From the IMG/VR virus record IMGVR_UViG_3300045999_005102, positions 1-61,719 of that record: DNA of 61,719 nt. One strand, written 5' to 3'. The position numbers and the translations under genes are program-made. Below the pieces are notes generated by a model. The model was not told where the DNA came from. It did no database searches and worked only from the letters and a program-made list of their open reading frames with translations. Of this stretch, positions 29,670-38,585 are shown piece by piece. Origin of the DNA: a virus. The stretch's first letter is position 1, and each line of letters starts with the position of its first letter.

Positions 29670-30080
29670 ATGCAAGATGCGCATAGATCGGAGCTTCGTC
29701 AGCAAGGACGACTCATCCGATGGTCTCACTTGACAGTGTCTAGGGCACTCATGCCCGAACTGAAATGGCTGCACCACAGCCCCAACGGAGGCCTGCGATC
29801 GGGCTTCACCGGGGCCCAAATGAAGGCCCTCGGGTGCAAGGCAGGCTTCCCCGACCTCGTGCTCCCGGTGCGCCAACCCGGCTCGCTTGGCACAGTCCCA
29901 GGCCTCGCCATCGAAATGAAGACCGACACCGGCAGGACGAGCAGCCACCAGGACGACTGGCTCGCCCACCTGGACAACCAGGGCTGGACTACCCACGTCT
30001 GCCGCTCCGCCGACGAGGCCCGGGACATCCTCTGCCGCTACCTCGCGGTCGATCCCGCCACCGCTCCACCCTTGCCCTAG
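29670..30080 (+). CDS. VRR-NUC domain nuclease
   Basis: A 136-residue single-domain VRR-NUC protein, a PD-(D/E)XK family often standing alone in phages. Key residues: P61-D62 in GFPDL, E82 and K84 in IEMK, and Q94 in SSHQDDW, with HSPNGG before them. It may act as a Holliday-junction or flap-type nuclease in phage DNA metabolism. The start is uncertain because ATG 29670 has no clear Shine-Dalgarno sequence; ATG at the MPELK codon is an alternative. Confidence 0.85.
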   Translation: MQDAHRSELRQQGRLIRWSHLTVSRALMPELKWLHHSPNGGLRSGFTGAQMKALGCKAGFPDLVLPVRQPGSLGTVPGLAIEMKTDTGRTSSHQDDWLAHLDNQGWTTHVCRSADEARDILCRYLAVDPATAPPLP

Positions 30081-30365
30081 ATGGTCACCGTCCGCGCCCG
30101 AGCCCGAGCCGCCCAGGCGGCACGCACCACCTACCGCGCCCGTGTCCTGGTTGTGGTGTCCACCGCCCAGGCCTGCCTTACCGGCCTGGAGATCGCCAGC
30201 CGCTCCGGACTCACCTACCGGCAGACCGTGGACGCCCTCGGCGCGCTCCACGACCAAGGCCGCATCGAGCGCCATGGCCGCAAGTTCTCGGCCCGATGGT
30301 GCCCGCTCCCAGACCCACAACCCAACCCCATCGCCCTTCTGGAGGCCATCTGGAGGCAAAAATGA
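30081..30365 (+). CDS. Winged-helix DNA-binding protein
   Basis: A 94-residue basic protein whose ATG directly follows the nuclease stop. TGLEIASRSGLTYRQTVDALGALHDQGRIERHGRKFSARW is a classic winged-helix pattern (helix, turn, helix, wing). Its position before the late genes makes it a candidate late regulator, by inference. The end overlaps the next gene (ATGA). Confidence 0.75.
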   Translation: MVTVRARARAAQAARTTYRARVLVVVSTAQACLTGLEIASRSGLTYRQTVDALGALHDQGRIERHGRKFSARWCPLPDPQPNPIALLEAIWRQK

Positions 30366-30769
30366 CCACCCAGCACCCACCAGGACACGCAGAATCGCCC
30401 AAAACGCGCCCGGATTGCTCAAAAAAGCAGCAACCGACCCCCATTCCGGGCGCCTGCCCACCCCCTTCCATCCTCTCCGAGGCCGCCCGCATCGTCGATG
30501 GAGACCGCGAACACACCCACGGAGACCCCGGCCGCAACCTCCGAACCATCGCCAACCTCTGGGATTCCTGGCTCCTCGCACGCGGATGGTCCGGCCCAGG
30601 CCTCTCCACCGACGACGTTGCCCTCTTGATGGTGTTGCTCAAGGTCGCTCGCCTCGCCAACCAGCCCACCCACCGCGACTCCCAGGTGGACATCTGCGGC
30701 TATGCCCGCCTCCTCGAACGCATCCAAGCCTCGAATTCCACCCAGCCGGGTACGCTTGGCCGCACCTAA
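30362..30769 (+). CDS. DUF6378-like phage protein
   Basis: A 135-residue protein from ATG 30362. After a disordered Pro/Lys-rich head, ILSEAARIVDGDREHTHGDPGRNL...IANLWDSWL...DVALLMVLLKVARL...HRDSQVDICGYARLL matches the pattern of the DUF6378 family of phage proteins; its role is unknown. Coupled to the winged-helix gene and followed by a terminator. Confidence 0.78.
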   Translation: MTTQHPPGHAESPKTRPDCSKKQQPTPIPGACPPPSILSEAARIVDGDREHTHGDPGRNLRTIANLWDSWLLARGWSGPGLSTDDVALLMVLLKVARLANQPTHRDSQVDICGYARLLERIQASNSTQPGTLGRT

Positions 30770-30836
30770 CCCCCCCACCACCAGGGGGGGAGGCCCCCGC
30801 GGCAGGGGGGGCGGGAAGATTTTTTTGTACCACCCC
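30770..30836 (+). terminator. Tandem G/C hairpins with T tract
   Basis: C7 (30770-30776) and G7 (30784-30790) form a first hairpin. A second, CCCCC...GGGGG, lies just after and is followed by seven T (near 30830-30836). This is a good intrinsic terminator separating the early + strand genes from the lysis genes. Confidence 0.75.
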
Positions 30837-30875
30837 CCGGGCGCGGCGATTTTGAAAATCACCTAAAAATTCACC

Positions 30876-31373
30876 ATGATCGACATCCTTTCAGGCGGCA
30901 TATTCGGATCACTTCTAGGCGGCCTCTTTCGCCTAGCGCCCGAAGTGCTCAAGTTCTTCGACAGAAAGAACGAACGCCAGCACGAACTGGAGATGTTCAA
31001 GAACCAGTGCCAACTCGAAGCCCAGCGCGGATCGCAGAAGCTGCAGGAGATTGGTGCGCAGCACGGCATGGCGGTGGATGTCGGCGTGTTGGATGCCTTC
31101 AAGTCGGCCGTAGAGCAGCAGACGGAGATGGTCAAGGCGGCCGGTGGGTGGGTGGCTTCACTGAGCGCGAGCGTGAGGCCGATGGTCACCTACTGGATCC
31201 TGGCGCTGTGGTCGTTCGTGCATGTCTGGTTCGCCTGGAATGCGTGGCTTTTGGGGGCATCGCCCAAGGAAGTGTTCATTACCATGATGACCGCTGACTT
31301 CGCGGCCTTGGTCTCTGGCACGCTGAACTACTGGTTCCTCGACCGCACATTGAAGCAGCGGGGGCTGGCGTGA
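30876..31373 (+). CDS. Putative holin (3TM-type)
   Basis: A 165-residue protein. A short amphipathic N-terminus (IFGSLLGGLFRLAPEVLKFF) leads to a charged coiled segment (NERQHELEMFKNQCQLEAQ), then SVRPMVTYWILALWSFVHVWF and TADFAALVSGTLNYWFLDRTL, the signature end of the 3TM holin superfamily. It would permeabilise the inner membrane to release the lysozyme encoded next. No spanin gene was found nearby. Confidence 0.8.
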   Translation: MIDILSGGIFGSLLGGLFRLAPEVLKFFDRKNERQHELEMFKNQCQLEAQRGSQKLQEIGAQHGMAVDVGVLDAFKSAVEQQTEMVKAAGGWVASLSASVRPMVTYWILALWSFVHVWFAWNAWLLGASPKEVFITMMTADFAALVSGTLNYWFLDRTLKQRGLA

Positions 31374-31400
31374 ACCTGGATCTGGCGTGAGGAGCACGAA

Positions 31401-31886
31401 ATGAACCTGGATCTAGCGGTGGCGCTGTGCAAGCAGTTCGAGGGCCTGCATCGACTCGGCAAGGACGGACTCATCTACCCCTACATCTGCCCGGCTGGAT
31501 ACCCCACCATCGGCTGGGGGACGGTCTACAAGCCTGACGGCAGCAAGGTGACCATGGAGCACCCGCCCATTACCCGCGAAACGGCTGACGCTTGGCTGAT
31601 CGAAGACCTGCGCAAGGTGTACGCCTCTGCGGTGATGCGTCAGTGCCCGGAGCTATTCGCCTGGAGCCTGACCAACGGCAACTGGCGGGCCTTCTGCGCC
31701 ATTGCAGACTTCACCTACAACCTGGGCACCGGCCGGTTGCAGACGAGCACGCTGCGCCGCAAGCTGCGGGCCCTGGATTGGGATGGAGCGCGGGAGCAAC
31801 TGGCGCTGTGGGTGCGCGGCGGTGGTCGGGTGTTGCCTGGGCTGGTCAGGCGCAGACAGGCCGAAGCGGCGTTGCTGGAAGTCTGA
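31401..31886 (+). CDS. GH24 lysozyme (endolysin)
   Basis: A 161-residue T4-type lysozyme, cutting the beta-1,4 bond in peptidoglycan. Catalytic E14 (QFEGLHR) and T36 (YPTIGWG) are clear. The usual Asp position is C30 in YICPAG, a variant seen in other phage GH24 enzymes. There is no signal peptide or SAR segment, so export needs the holin. The stop overlaps the terminase small-subunit ATG (TGATG). Confidence 0.9.
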   Translation: MNLDLAVALCKQFEGLHRLGKDGLIYPYICPAGYPTIGWGTVYKPDGSKVTMEHPPITRETADAWLIEDLRKVYASAVMRQCPELFAWSLTNGNWRAFCAIADFTYNLGTGRLQTSTLRRKLRALDWDGAREQLALWVRGGGRVLPGLVRRRQAEAALLEV

Positions 31887-32809
31887 TGGCCGCACCGAAC
31901 AACCCGAACCCCAAAGGCACTCGCGTCAAGCGCACGCCCGGATACTTCCGAAAGCCCCGGCTCGACTCGAACATCACGAACGAGCAGGAGGCCTACTGCC
32001 GCGGCCGGGCCATGGGGATGGACATCACGGAGGCCCTCAGCGCGGCTGGGTTGAACGTCACTTACACGACGGCAAAGAATTGGGAGAAAAATCTCTCAGC
32101 GGTGCGCGACCGCATCCAGGAACTGGCCAACATCGCCACCAAAAACGCGATCATCAACACCCGCCTGGACCGGGAGTGGGTCATCAAGCGGTTGATGTCG
32201 GTGGTGGACCGGTGCATGCAGGCCGAGCCGGTGATGGACAAGAAGGGCGAGCTTACGGGCGAGTTCAAGTTCGACTCTGCCGGTGCCAACGCTGCGTTGA
32301 AGATGCTTGGTGACACGATGGGCATGTTCAAGCCCGCGGAAAAGAAGCCTGGGGATGAATATGCCGAACTCACCGACGATGACATTGCCAGAATCGCTGC
32401 GGAACTTGCCGCCCAAACAGGCCTTACTGAGGCTATTGCAGGAGCAAAAGAGGCGCCAGGACCGCAACAAGTTGTCGAGATACGCGCCCTACCTCAAGCA
32501 GATCGAGTTCCACAACGCTGGGGCGACGAAGCGGGAGAGGTTGTTCCGAGCGGGGAACCAGTTGGGGAAGACGTGGAGTTCGGCCTACGAGACGGCCTAC
32601 CACCTGACGGGGATGTACCCGGACTGGTGGAAGGGCAAGAGGTGGAGCCGGGGGGTGACGGGCTGGGCGCTGGGCGAGTCGATGGAATCGACCCGGGACA
32701 CGATGCAGCGCCTCATCATGGGTCGGCCGGGGGAGTGGGGGACGGGGTCGATCCCGATGGACCGGATCATCGAGGTCAAGCGCGCACAGGGGATCGCGGA
32801 CTCCATTGA
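31886..32809 (+). CDS. Terminase small subunit, with a long 3' overlap
   Basis: An ORF of 307 residues. About the first 190 are a convincing DNA-packaging small subunit: MAAPNNPNPKGTR..., NEQEAYCRGRAMGMDITEALSAAG (HTH-like), then a helical oligomer region ending in ELTDDDIARIAAELAAQ. The remaining residues overlap the large subunit in another frame, become Gly/Asp/Pro-rich and look like out-of-frame reading. The stop at 32809 may therefore not mark the ancestral end. It binds phage DNA to start packaging. Confidence 0.8.
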   Translation: MAAPNNPNPKGTRVKRTPGYFRKPRLDSNITNEQEAYCRGRAMGMDITEALSAAGLNVTYTTAKNWEKNLSAVRDRIQELANIATKNAIINTRLDREWVIKRLMSVVDRCMQAEPVMDKKGELTGEFKFDSAGANAALKMLGDTMGMFKPAEKKPGDEYAELTDDDIARIAAELAAQTGLTEAIAGAKEAPGPQQVVEIRALPQADRVPQRWGDEAGEVVPSGEPVGEDVEFGLRDGLPPDGDVPGLVEGQEVEPGGDGLGAGRVDGIDPGHDAAPHHGSAGGVGDGVDPDGPDHRGQARTGDRGLH

Positions 32810-33827
32810 CTGCGTCTATATCCGGCACATCTCGGGCGGGGTGAGCCGGCTGTACTTCAAGTCCTACGAGAAGGGGCGCAGCAAGCTGCAGGGCGAGACC
32901 CTGGACTTCGCGGCGCTGGACGAGGAACCGCCGCAGGACATCTACACCGAGGTGCTGACCCGCACGAACGCCACCAAGGGCATCGTGTGGATCACGTTCA
33001 CGCCGCTGCTGGGCATGTCGGAGGTGGTGCGGCGCTTTCTGCAGGAGTTCAGCCCAGACCGCGCCGACATCAACATGACGATCGACGACGTCGGCCACTA
33101 CACCGAAGAGGACAAGCAGCGCATTATCTCGTCCTACCCCCCGCACGAGCGCGAGGCGCGAGCCAAGGGCATCCCCATCCTGGGCTCGGGGCGGGTGTTC
33201 CCGATCGCCGAGGCGCAGATTTCGGTTGACCCGTTCCTCATCCCGGAGCACTGGCCGCGCATCGCCGGCATCGACTTCGGCATCGACCACCCCTCGGCCG
33301 GCGCATGGCTGGCCTGGGACCGGGACGCCGACGTCACATACCTCTACGACACCTACCGGGTCAAGGACGAGACGCCCACCGAGATCGTGCCGCGCATCAA
33401 CCAGCGCGGGCCCTGGATCCCGGTGTCGTGGCCGGCCGACGGCCTGCAACGCTCCAAGGGCGACGGGATCCAGTTGGCCGACCAGTACCGCATGCACGGG
33501 GCCAACATGCTGCACGAGTTCGCCCAGTTGCCCGAGACCGGCGACGAAGAAGGCAAGAAGATGAGCCGCACCAGCGTCGAAGCGGGGGTGCTGCAGATGT
33601 ACGAGGCCATGAAAGCGGGCAAGTTCAGGGTCTTCAAGGGCCTGGAGGACTGGTTTTCGGAGTTCCGGCTGTACCACCGCAAGGACGGACAGATCGTCAA
33701 GCTGCAGGACGACCTCATGAGCGCCACGCGCTACGCCTGGGTGATGCGGCGCTACGCTCAAATTGCCCCCGACCCGTCCAAAATCACCCTCAACCCGCGA
33801 CGTGACTACGACTGGCGGGCCGGATGA
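32361..33827 (+). CDS. terL: Terminase large subunit
   Basis: A 488-residue packaging motor from ATG 32361, with GGGGA just upstream; the open frame extends to 32307. ATPase: GNQLGKT near residues 65-71 (Walker A) and LDEEP near 186-190 (Walker B with catalytic Glu). Nuclease: Asp 305 in GIDFGIDHPSAGAW and the DDLMSATRYA Asp pair near the end. The N-terminal RYAPYLKQIEFHNAG is typical. It pumps DNA into the capsid and cuts it. Confidence 0.93.
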   Translation: MPNSPTMTLPESLRNLPPKQALLRLLQEQKRRQDRNKLSRYAPYLKQIEFHNAGATKRERLFRAGNQLGKTWSSAYETAYHLTGMYPDWWKGKRWSRGVTGWALGESMESTRDTMQRLIMGRPGEWGTGSIPMDRIIEVKRAQGIADSIDCVYIRHISGGVSRLYFKSYEKGRSKLQGETLDFAALDEEPPQDIYTEVLTRTNATKGIVWITFTPLLGMSEVVRRFLQEFSPDRADINMTIDDVGHYTEEDKQRIISSYPPHEREARAKGIPILGSGRVFPIAEAQISVDPFLIPEHWPRIAGIDFGIDHPSAGAWLAWDRDADVTYLYDTYRVKDETPTEIVPRINQRGPWIPVSWPADGLQRSKGDGIQLADQYRMHGANMLHEFAQLPETGDEEGKKMSRTSVEAGVLQMYEAMKAGKFRVFKGLEDWFSEFRLYHRKDGQIVKLQDDLMSATRYAWVMRRYAQIAPDPSKITLNPRRDYDWRAG

Positions 33828-33909
33828 CCCCCATCCCTCAGAAACGTAGGGTCAAATTGCGCCCGAATGGCCAAAATCGACGCCACTACCCCCATCCTGG
33901 ACCCGATTC

Positions 33910-36030
33910 ATGCCTATCGGCGACATCCAACTGACGGGCGCGGCCATGGAGATGGGCTCGCAGCCCGTCGCCCAGGTCGATGAGCGCCCAAGCGGCGACG
34001 TCGTGATCGGCGAAAAGCCCACCGACGGCTCACAGACCCCCGAAGACCTCGAAAACACCGCCCTGCCGAGGGCTCAGGTCGAGCAATTCCTGATGGAGAT
34101 CCGTCACCAGCCCAACTGGCGGCGTGAAGCCGACCGGGCGGCCGACTACTACGACGGAAATCAACTCTCCCCCGAGGTGGTGGAGCGGCTGCAGGAGCGC
34201 GGACAGCCCCCGCTCATCACCAACCTCATCAAACCCAGCATCGACACGGTCCTGGGCATGGAGGCCAAGACCAGAACCGACTGGAAGGTACGGCCGGAGG
34301 ACAACGACGAGTGCCCGGACGAGTTGGCCGAGGCCATGTCGATCAAGTTGAAGCACTCCGAGGCCGAATCAAGGGCCGACCGGGCCGTTTCCGACGCCTA
34401 CGCGGCCCAAGTCAAGGCCGGGTTGGGGTGGGTGGAGGTCGCACGCGAGGCCGACCCATTCAAGTGCCCGTACCGGGTCAAGTACATCCACCGCCGCGAA
34501 ATCTTCTGGGACTGGCGGGCCGAGCAACCCGACCTGAGCGATGCGCGCTACCTGATCCGCCGCCGCTGGCTCGACCTGGAGCACGCCATCGCGCTGATGC
34601 CCCAGTACGCTTCGCTCTTCAGGATGACCACGGGGGGCTGGGCCGGCTTTGACCCGCTCCTGGAGCAGGATTCCCGCCTTGTGCAGTCCTGGGAGATCGA
34701 GCGCGACACGCGCATCGAGGCCGTTGACTGGCGCGACATCCAGCGCATGCGGGTCTGCCTGTACGAGATCTGGTATCGCAAGTGGGTCAGCGGCTACGTC
34801 ATGCGCCTCCCCAACGGCACGGTCATGGAGGCCGACTTCAACAACCCGCGGCACAACGAGGCCATCGTCGCGGGCATCGCCCAGGTCAGCCGCGCCACCT
34901 TCCAGAAGGTTCGACTGGCTTGGTACGTCGGCCCGCACTTCCTCTACGACGTGCCGAGCCCGTACAAGCACGGCCACTTCCCCTACGTGCCCTTCTTTGG
35001 CCATCGGGAAGACCTGACCAACGTGCCCTACGGCATCATCCGCACGATGATCTCGCCCCAGGACGAGATCAACGCCCGCAAGTCCAAGATGCTCTGGCTG
35101 CTCAACAGCCGGCGCGCTGTGGTAGACGCGGATGCGGTGCTCGATCACCAGAAAGCCGCCAGCGAGATCAGCCGGCCGGACTCCTACATCATCCTCAACG
35201 CCAACCGCAAGCCGAACTCCAAGTTCACGGTGGAGCCGGGCGGCGATCTGGCGCGTGACCAGTTCACGGTCATGCAAGAGGCCAAGCAGGAGATCGCCGA
35301 GGCCAGCGGCATCCACAAGTCGATGATGGGTCAGCAGACCAACGCCCGCTCGGGGCTGGCGATCAACTCGCTGGTCGAGCAGGGCATGAACACCATCGCC
35401 GAGATCAACGACAACTTCCGCTACGCCCGCCGACTGGTGGGCGAGATGCTGTTCGAGTTGGTGCGCCAGCAGATCGGCCAGGGCCCCACGCGGGTCACCA
35501 TCGGCGAGGGCGCACGCAAGCGCACCATCGTGCTCAACGGCCTGGGCATCGACCCCGAGACCGGCGAGGAGGTGAAGATCAACGACATCTCCCGCATCAA
35601 GACCAAGATCGTGCTGGACGACGTGCAGAACACGCCGACCTACAAGATGCAGATGCTCACGATGCTCACCGAGGTCGCCAAGAGCCTGCCCCCCGAGCAG
35701 CAGGGTCTGGTCATGGACTTCGTTGTGGAGGCCACCGATCTGCCCAAGCGGTTCGAGATCGCCGACCGCCTGCGCGGGGCGCTGGGCATTCTGCCGCCCG
35801 AGCAGCAAGCCGCGGCCATGGAGCAGCAGGCCGCACAGCAGGCCCAGGCTGCAGCCATGCAGAATAAGATGTTTGTCTTGGATGCGGCCGAGAAAGCGGC
35901 CAAGATTCGCAAGCTCTCAGCCGAGGCCGAGAAGGTTCAGCGCGAGTCAGAGATGGTGGGCATGCAGCCGGCAGGCGCGGGCGACGACGTCGTCGAGCCC
36001 GTCACGGTCAACGCCCCAAACATCCAGTAG
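33910..36030 (+). CDS. P22-like portal protein
   Basis: A 706-residue portal, the 12-subunit ring through which DNA enters and leaves the head. The N-terminus is disordered; YYDGNQLSPEVVERLQERGQPPLITNLIKPSIDTVLGMEAKTRTDW is the characteristic early segment, followed by IFWDWRAEQPDLSDARYLIRRRW and DEINARKSKMLWLLNS. Residues after about 620 are helical and Gln/Ala-rich, like the barrel of P22 gp1. This size and type suit a short-tailed phage. A terminator follows. Confidence 0.92.
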   Translation: MPIGDIQLTGAAMEMGSQPVAQVDERPSGDVVIGEKPTDGSQTPEDLENTALPRAQVEQFLMEIRHQPNWRREADRAADYYDGNQLSPEVVERLQERGQPPLITNLIKPSIDTVLGMEAKTRTDWKVRPEDNDECPDELAEAMSIKLKHSEAESRADRAVSDAYAAQVKAGLGWVEVAREADPFKCPYRVKYIHRREIFWDWRAEQPDLSDARYLIRRRWLDLEHAIALMPQYASLFRMTTGGWAGFDPLLEQDSRLVQSWEIERDTRIEAVDWRDIQRMRVCLYEIWYRKWVSGYVMRLPNGTVMEADFNNPRHNEAIVAGIAQVSRATFQKVRLAWYVGPHFLYDVPSPYKHGHFPYVPFFGHREDLTNVPYGIIRTMISPQDEINARKSKMLWLLNSRRAVVDADAVLDHQKAASEISRPDSYIILNANRKPNSKFTVEPGGDLARDQFTVMQEAKQEIAEASGIHKSMMGQQTNARSGLAINSLVEQGMNTIAEINDNFRYARRLVGEMLFELVRQQIGQGPTRVTIGEGARKRTIVLNGLGIDPETGEEVKINDISRIKTKIVLDDVQNTPTYKMQMLTMLTEVAKSLPPEQQGLVMDFVVEATDLPKRFEIADRLRGALGILPPEQQAAAMEQQAAQQAQAAAMQNKMFVLDAAEKAAKIRKLSAEAEKVQRESEMVGMQPAGAGDDVVEPVTVNAPNIQ

Positions 36031-36061
36031 CAGTTGTCTCCATCCTTGCAAGTGCAAGTTC

Positions 36062-36087
36062 GGCCCGCCGCGTGCGGGCCGTTTTTT
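36062..36087 (+). terminator. Rho-independent terminator after the portal gene
   Basis: GGCCCGC and GCGGGCC pair around a 5-base loop (36062-36080) and six T follow (36082-36087). The 195 bp between portal and scaffold otherwise show no gene; a new promoter would be expected here, but I see no clear one. Confidence 0.88.
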
Positions 36088-36225
36088 CGCGTGGGGCCTC
36101 ATGGGGTCGAATTGCTCGACCGGTCAGATACTTGGGGCGCCTGTCAAGCCGTATTCCCCCGCCATGGGTCATTGGCCGGTTGAAGCAGGATTTCCGCAAC
36201 CAACGCGATACGTGGAGTGAAGTGA

Positions 36226-37236
36226 ATGGCAGATCTTGACTTGGATGTGAATACCACTGACCCCGAGGCTCTGGCCAAGGTGTTCGAGCAGATCGAAAGC
36301 GGGCAAGACCTGCAGACGATCGACACGAAAACCGAGGCGGCAACAAGTCAGACACCCCAAGCCGAGTCGGCAGGAACATCGAAGGAGCAGCAGGCCGCGC
36401 AGGGCCAGACAGACCAAGACGACGACGGCGCAGCCGGCGTTGCCACCAAGGACGGGAAGCATGTCATTCCGTACTCGGTGCTCAAGAGCGAGCGCGAGCG
36501 CGCCACCCGGGCCGAGCAGTTGGCCCAGGAAATGCGGGAGCGAGTCGAAGCCCTTGAGGCAATGGTCAAGTCTGGTAATCAAGGGGCGAACAACGGTGAG
36601 AGCGCCCGCACCGACCAGCAACAGCCAGCAGCAGCGGAACAACTTTCTCAGGAGGATCTGGAGTCTCTGAAAGAGGATTTCCCGACGGTCTACAAGGCGG
36701 TGATGGCGTCCATGGCGAAAGCCCAGGCGCTGGAAGCCAAACTGCAGCCAGTCGAAGAAAGTGTGCGCAACGCCCAGGAAGATCAAGCGCGGACGGCAGC
36801 CGACACGGTGCAAGACGCGATCGACTCAATCCCCAAGCTATCGCACATTCAGGCCAACGACCCAGAAGCGTTCGAGCTTGCCAAGCAGTTCGACGCCACC
36901 CTGCGGACACAGAAGTCCTGGGCCAGCAAGTCCCTCGCAGAGCGATTCCAGAAAGTCTCTGAGATGGTGGAAGCCGCCATCGGTCCGATCGAAATTCCAG
37001 GAGCCAAGCCAACAGCCTCACAACCGAGTGCCGAAGAACTTAGGAAAGCGGCGATCGCCAAGGCCAGCAGCGCCACCAAGCGCGATGTGCCGACGTCGTT
37101 GTCCGAGTTCCCGGCAGGTCAGGCGCCAGCAACGGATGAACGTGCGGCAGCGGAGCAACTGAGTCCGCTCCAGCTTGCCGAAAAGTTCTCCAAGATGTCG
37201 TCTGAAGACATGGATGCGTATTTCCGCGCTTTGTAA
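36226..37236 (+). CDS. Putative capsid scaffold protein
   Basis: A 336-residue acidic protein rich in Gln, Ala, Glu and Lys with no sheet-like core and a strong coiled-coil character in the middle (SERERATRAEQLAQEMRERVEALEAMV). The C-terminus, LAEKFSKMSSEDMDAYFRAL, is a short helix-turn-helix as in scaffolds that bind coat protein. Location between portal and major capsid gene supports the role. Confidence 0.78.
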   Translation: MADLDLDVNTTDPEALAKVFEQIESGQDLQTIDTKTEAATSQTPQAESAGTSKEQQAAQGQTDQDDDGAAGVATKDGKHVIPYSVLKSERERATRAEQLAQEMRERVEALEAMVKSGNQGANNGESARTDQQQPAAAEQLSQEDLESLKEDFPTVYKAVMASMAKAQALEAKLQPVEESVRNAQEDQARTAADTVQDAIDSIPKLSHIQANDPEAFELAKQFDATLRTQKSWASKSLAERFQKVSEMVEAAIGPIEIPGAKPTASQPSAEELRKAAIAKASSATKRDVPTSLSEFPAGQAPATDERAAAEQLSPLQLAEKFSKMSSEDMDAYFRAL

Positions 37237-37259
37237 CCAACCTCTGAGGAGCCAACACC

Positions 37260-38528
37260 ATGGCAACCAATATCCCCGTCGGGTCTGCGCTTGCGCGCAA
37301 GATCTACTCGGTGGGCCTGTTCACTCGCGTGCAGCATGCTCCCGGCTTCATGAACCTGCTCTCCGGCGAAATGCCCAAGGAAGGCTCGTTCGCCGCCAAG
37401 ACCAAGGGCCAGACCTCTCCGGACTACCCGATCGTCAAGGCCGGTGATCTGGCCAAGGGCGCTGGCGACACCGTCTCCATCGACTTGTTCAACATTCTGC
37501 AGGGCAAGCCTGTGATGGGTGACCGTCGCATCGCCGGCAAGATGATGCAGTTGACCTACTCGTCTATGGACGTGAAGATCGACCAAGTCCGCGGCGGCGC
37601 CGACTCGGGCGGTCGCATGACCCAGAAGCGCACGGTCCACAACCTGCGCAACATCTCCATGGCCGGTCTGCAGGCCTGGATGCAGCGTCTCGAAGACCAG
37701 ACCGCCCTCGTGCATCTGGCCGGTGCCCGCGGCACCCAGAACACCAGCGACTGGGTGGTGCCTTTGGTCGCCGACCCCGACTTTGGTGACATCATGGTCA
37801 ACGCCATCAAGGCCCCGACCAAGAACCGCCACTACTTCGCCAACGACGCGACCAGCCCGGCAACGATCGGCACCAACGACGCCCTGACCCTGCAGGACGT
37901 GGACCGCATCGTCGCCCAGTTGCGCGAGTCTCCGGTGGTGATGCAGTCGGTTCGCATCAAGGGCGATGACCGCGCCTGGAACGATCCGCTGTGGGTCATG
38001 TTCGTCACCGAGCGCCAGTGGCTGTACCTGCAGTCCCGGACCTCGCAGACGACGTGGCGCCAGGCCGTCCAGTACGCCTTCGAGCGCAAGGCCTCTGGCG
38101 TCAAGCACCCGCTGTTCGACGCCTACGAGACCATCATGTGGAACGGCGTGCTCATCAAGCGCATGAACCGCTACGCGGTTCGTTTCGACACCGGCACGGC
38201 AGTGACGATCGACAGCGGCGGCGGCGACGGCGTGACCTACACCGAGACGACCTCCACGACCGCCGAACCGGTGGATCGGGCGATCATCGTCGGTGCCCAG
38301 GCGCTGGCCAAGGCCTACGGCAAGTCGGCTTCCGACTACTTCTACGACTGGAGCGAAGAAGAGGTCGATCACGGCAACTCGATGGAAACGGTGTGCGCGG
38401 CCATGTGCGGCACGAGCAAGATCCGTTTCAAGATCGACGGCGCCGACACCGACTTCGGTGTGGCCGTCCTCGACAGCTACGCACCGGATCCCGCCTCGGC
38501 GGCCGGTCGCACGCTGCTCGGCTCGTGA
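37260..38528 (+). CDS. Major capsid protein, N4-gp56 family
   Basis: A 422-residue protein of the N4-gp56/DUF4043-like capsid family: PVGSALARKIYSVGLFTRV...FMNLLSG, KTKGQTSPDYPIVKAGDLAKGAGDTVSIDL, and MQLTYSSMDVKIDQVRGGADSGGRMTQKRT, a set of conserved patches around the HK97-like fold. A strong GAGGAGC leader fits high expression. It forms the shell of the head. A UUCG-loop hairpin follows. Confidence 0.93.
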   Translation: MATNIPVGSALARKIYSVGLFTRVQHAPGFMNLLSGEMPKEGSFAAKTKGQTSPDYPIVKAGDLAKGAGDTVSIDLFNILQGKPVMGDRRIAGKMMQLTYSSMDVKIDQVRGGADSGGRMTQKRTVHNLRNISMAGLQAWMQRLEDQTALVHLAGARGTQNTSDWVVPLVADPDFGDIMVNAIKAPTKNRHYFANDATSPATIGTNDALTLQDVDRIVAQLRESPVVMQSVRIKGDDRAWNDPLWVMFVTERQWLYLQSRTSQTTWRQAVQYAFERKASGVKHPLFDAYETIMWNGVLIKRMNRYAVRFDTGTAVTIDSGGGDGVTYTETTSTTAEPVDRAIIVGAQALAKAYGKSASDYFYDWSEEEVDHGNSMETVCAAMCGTSKIRFKIDGADTDFGVAVLDSYAPDPASAAGRTLLGS

Positions 38529-38532
38529 TGAC

Positions 38533-38554
38533 GAGGGGGGCTTCGGCCCCCCTC
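38533..38554 (+). terminator. Stable UUCG tetraloop hairpin after the capsid gene
   Basis: GAGGGGGGC pairs with GCCCCCCTC around TTCG, giving a nine-bp stem closed by C(UUCG)G, the most stable RNA tetraloop. No T run follows, so it may protect the 3' end of the capsid mRNA or act as a partial attenuator rather than a full terminator. Confidence 0.6.
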
Positions 38555-38585
38555 TCCCACAACACCCCCTTCTGAAGGAACTGAC

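Noticed and set aside
33868-33984. Short ORF between terminase and portal (MAKIDATT...)
   Set aside because: Runs into the portal gene out of frame and turns Arg/Gly-rich; no good Shine-Dalgarno site.
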